From the NCBI GenBank assembly GCA_018268695.1, contig JAFDWD010001080.1, positions 1 through 6,914 of the forward strand: a DNA stretch of 6,914 bases. The letters are read 5' to 3'. The position numbers and the translations under genes were made by a program. Below, in pieces: positions 5,468 to 6,914 of the stretch; position 1 is the first letter of the stretch, and every line of letters begins with the position of its first letter. The stretch comes from Actinomycetota bacterium. GTDB lineage: Bacteria; Actinomycetota; Thermoleophilia; Solirubrobacterales; 70-9. The notes under the pieces were generated by a model, which was not told the origin of the DNA, searched no databases, and was given only the letters and a program-made list of their open reading frames with translations.

Positions 5468-6858
5468 CCGCCCGTCCCCTGGTTCACGTTGCATTCGGAC
5501 GGACTGACGGAGCTGCCGCCGTGGGGCGGGTTCACGTAGGGGTTCGAGGCGTCGGCGGCGGGCTGGGTCGCGCCGCCGGGGCAACGGCGCGGGGTGGAGG
5601 TGGAGGTGAAGCCGTTGAACTGTTCGCCGCGGGTGATCGGCGTCAGCTTGCCCCCGTTGTACTTGAACCAATTCGCGCCCGAGATCGAGGCGCGGACGTA
5701 GTTGCCGTTGCCGTCGTAGGCGCCCGCCGCCGCGCCGAGGTGCCCGAGGGCGTTGAACAAGTCGGGCGTGTAGGAACGAGCGAAGCTCAGTTGCGGCTGG
5801 AAGGCGGCGATCGCGGCCTCCGCGTGCGGGAAGGTGGTCGACGCGCGTTGCTGGACGGCCGGCAGTTCCTGCAGCAGAGAGGTCGAGTCGTTGTAGGGGC
5901 CGGGCCGGTTCAGCGCCAGCGTCAGGTTCTGCGTGAAGGGGATGAGCTTGTTGAGAACCGGCCGCAGTTCGGCGAGGAACGGAGCAAGGTTCTTCGTCGC
6001 CGGCTTGGCCGTGTTGATCAGCGGTTCGACGTCGTCGAGCGCCGCCCGCAGGTTGACGAAGGTCGTGTTCGACTGCCTCATCACCGGCGGCAGCTCTTCC
6101 AACGACCGTTCCAGTGCCACGTTCTGGCTGCTGATCGCCTGGAATGCCTGATTGGCGTTGGAGATCGCGCTCGACAGCTGTTCCCCGCGCCCGGCGACGG
6201 CACTGGTCAGGTTGCTGGAGCTGACCAGGAACTTGGCGAGCAGGTCTTCGTCGGCGTTCAGTTCCTTGGCGAAGGCGGTCGCCCGGTTGAGCGCCGTACC
6301 GAAGTACTTGTAGCTTTCGTTCGCGTCCGGGCCGCGGCCGACGTAGATCTGCCCGTTGCCCTTGATGAAGTTTTGTAGGCCTTCGCGCACCTTCGGCGGG
6401 AAGCTGTTGAAGAGCTGGTCGATGTCGACCGGCGTCGTGGTCGAGGAGAGGCCGAGCGTGGCGCCTTCGTCGAGCGCTGGATCGCTGTTCGGCCCCGGGC
6501 TGATCGAGACGTAATGGTTGGCGACCCCCGACAGCGACGTCGCGCGGATCACGGCCGTCGTCCCTTCGTGCAGCTCCTGTTCGACTTCGACATGCACTTC
6601 GGCCAGGTTTTCCGGGCTCAGGTCGATCCCGCTGACGTTCCCGACCGGTGAGCCGCCGATCATCACCTGGTTGTCGTTGACGAGCTGGCCGGCGTTCTGG
6701 AACAGGAACGTGTACTTGTGGCCGCCGCCACCGCTGAAGAGGACGACGGCAAGGACGATCGCCACCACCGCAAGGGCTCCGATCGCCGCAATGCGCGCTG
6801 GGGTGGTCCCTCGGCTCGGAGCCGAGTTTTTCTCCTCGCCTTGGGGTTTCGCAGCCAC
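5464..6858 (-). CDS. MCE/MlaD family envelope transport protein, first of five tandem paralogues
   Basis: This 464-residue protein is predicted to be one subunit of an Mce-type lipid-import complex, anchored in the membrane and exposed outside the cytoplasm. A charged N-terminus (1-21) precedes a transmembrane helix at about 23-42, then a GGGG linker. The MCE domain spans about 46-141, with signature QVMIGGSPVGNV at 64-75. Next come VDIDQLF (144-150), a GRGPD motif (174-178) and a long helical stretch to about 370 resembling the CUP1-type region that follows MCE domains in actinobacteria. The C-terminus has YDGNGNYVRA (381-390), a Gly/Ser/Pro-rich tail and its only two cysteines, C426 and C456. 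There is no lipobox. The start is GTG. The frame stays open upstream to the window edge, but it contains no other start codon and uses several rare AGG codons, and a GGAGG lies 15 bases upstream, so GTG at 6858 is preferred. The MCE family call is secure; the A-F subtype is not assigned. Confidence 0.95.
   Translation of the reverse strand: MAAKPQGEEKNSAPSRGTTPARIAAIGALAVVAIVLAVVLFSGGGGHKYTFLFQNAGQLVNDNQVMIGGSPVGNVSGIDLSPENLAEVHVEVEQELHEGTTAVIRATSLSGVANHYVSISPGPNSDPALDEGATLGLSSTTTPVDIDQLFNSFPPKVREGLQNFIKGNGQIYVGRGPDANESYKYFGTALNRATAFAKELNADEDLLAKFLVSSSNLTSAVAGRGEQLSSAISNANQAFQAISSQNVALERSLEELPPVMRQSNTTFVNLRAALDDVEPLINTAKPATKNLAPFLAELRPVLNKLIPFTQNLTLALNRPGPYNDSTSLLQELPAVQQRASTTFPHAEAAIAAFQPQLSFARSYTPDLFNALGHLGAAAGAYDGNGNYVRASISGANWFKYNGGKLTPITRGEQFNGFTSTSTPRRCPGGATQPAADASNPYVNPPHGGSSVSPSECNVNQGTGG
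5475..5480 (-). promoter_or_regulatory. Shine-Dalgarno AGGGGA for the second Mce gene
   Basis: AGGGGA lies 7 bases before the ATG at 5467, inside the last codons of the preceding gene. It helps select this start over the longer open frame extending to 5671. Confidence 0.6.
6810..6831 (+). terminator. Terminator-like hairpin, antisense to the first gene's 5' coding end
   Basis: On the plus strand, CTCGGCT and AGCCGAG form a perfect 7-bp GC-rich stem around a 3-base CGG loop, followed at once by five T residues. This is the form of an intrinsic terminator for rightward transcription. It lies in codons 10-17 of the minus-strand gene, so it may be a chance result of the Ser-Ala-Pro-Ser-Arg coding sequence. 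No plus-strand gene ends here. Confidence 0.25.
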
Positions 6859-6914
6859 AGGTCGTCGCCTGCCCCTCCCTGGCCCCCTTGACCCTGCGGA
6901 CGGGCGCGCGAATC
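6859..6914 (-). other. Leader upstream of the first Mce gene in the window
   Basis: This is the only stretch not assigned to a gene. On the minus strand it contains no stop codon in any frame, so the end of the preceding gene is not visible. In the frame of the downstream gene it reads as an Arg/Gly/Pro-rich string with three AGG codons, unlike the genes here, which argues that it is not coding in that frame. Apart from the ribosome site I see no clear -35/-10 pair, but only 56 bases are available. Confidence 0.5.
6874..6878 (-). promoter_or_regulatory. Shine-Dalgarno GGAGG for the GTG-started first gene
   Basis: The minus strand reads AGGGAGGGGC here, including a perfect GGAGG core. The gap to the GTG is 15 bases, longer than usual; the adjacent GAGGGG register sits closer to the start. 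It supports GTG at 6858, for which the frame offers no alternative start in the window. Confidence 0.55.

Noticed and set aside
4688..5539. Plus-strand open frame of 283 codons
   Set aside because: It is antisense to the second gene across its MCE domain; low-information Arg/Asp/Ala composition and no supporting start signal.
5468..5671. N-terminal extension of the second gene
   Set aside because: The extension reads as Arg/Pro/His-rich shadow sequence, would overlap the first gene by 200 bases and would bury the membrane helix; ATG 5467 has an ATGA overlap and a ribosome site.
5521..6378. Plus-strand open frame of 285 codons
   Set aside because: It is antisense to the first MCE gene; the sequence is dominated by Arg, Gly and Val with no recognisable family.
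955..6858. Assigning mceA-mceF letters to individual genes
   Set aside because: Order alone is suggestive, but the window starts inside the cluster and subtype-specific signatures cannot be confirmed without alignment, so symbols were left empty.
1..6914. A new defence, mobile or otherwise undescribed system
   Set aside because: All coding capacity is used by recognisable MCE proteins. I found no direct-repeat array, inverted-repeat ends, integrase, RNA gene or composition break.

Overview
The window is a single block of five tandem, co-oriented genes on the minus strand. All five encode MCE-family (mammalian cell entry, MlaD-like) substrate-binding proteins. In transcription order they run 6858→5464, 5467→3902, 3905→2475, 2478→955 and 955→window edge (3' end missing). 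Each protein has a short cytoplasmic N-terminus, one transmembrane helix, an MCE/MlaD domain with the recognisable 'V-x-I-x-G-x-x-V-G-x-V' signature, and a long mostly helical region. The four complete ones end in a low-complexity, polar C-terminal region containing a pair of cysteines.

The sequence is GC-rich, with strong third-position G/C bias and heavy use of GATCG and TTCG strings. An array of single-copy, non-identical Mce paralogues in one operon is the classic actinobacterial arrangement (yrbE-yrbE-mceA to mceF). A high-GC actinobacterium is therefore likely. A non-mycobacterial lineage such as Thermoleophilia/Solirubrobacterales is my impression from codon style and C-terminal sequences, not something the window proves.

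Layout: 6859-6914 is a 56-base leader with a GGAGG Shine-Dalgarno but no upstream gene end. 5464-6858 is the first Mce gene (GTG start). Three successive genes then begin with four-base ATGA overlaps, and the last begins with a one-base TGATG overlap. From 6858 down to base 1 there is no intergenic base at all, so the block is almost certainly one transcript with coupled translation and matched output.

By analogy with the mycobacterial Mce complexes, the five proteins plus a probable sixth encoded beyond base 1 should form a mixed hexamer. Its MCE domains would stack into a ring and its helical parts into a tunnel carrying hydrophobic substrates (lipids, sterols or fatty acids) across the cell envelope. 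YrbE-type permeases and an MceG-type ATPase would drive it. Neither is in the window, and the substrate cannot be read from the sequence. I see no RNA genes, mobile elements, CRISPR arrays or foreign-looking segments. The region is a conserved transport operon rather than an obviously new system. The points most worth checking are the divergent fourth protein, the paired cysteines, and a terminator-like hairpin inside the first gene.
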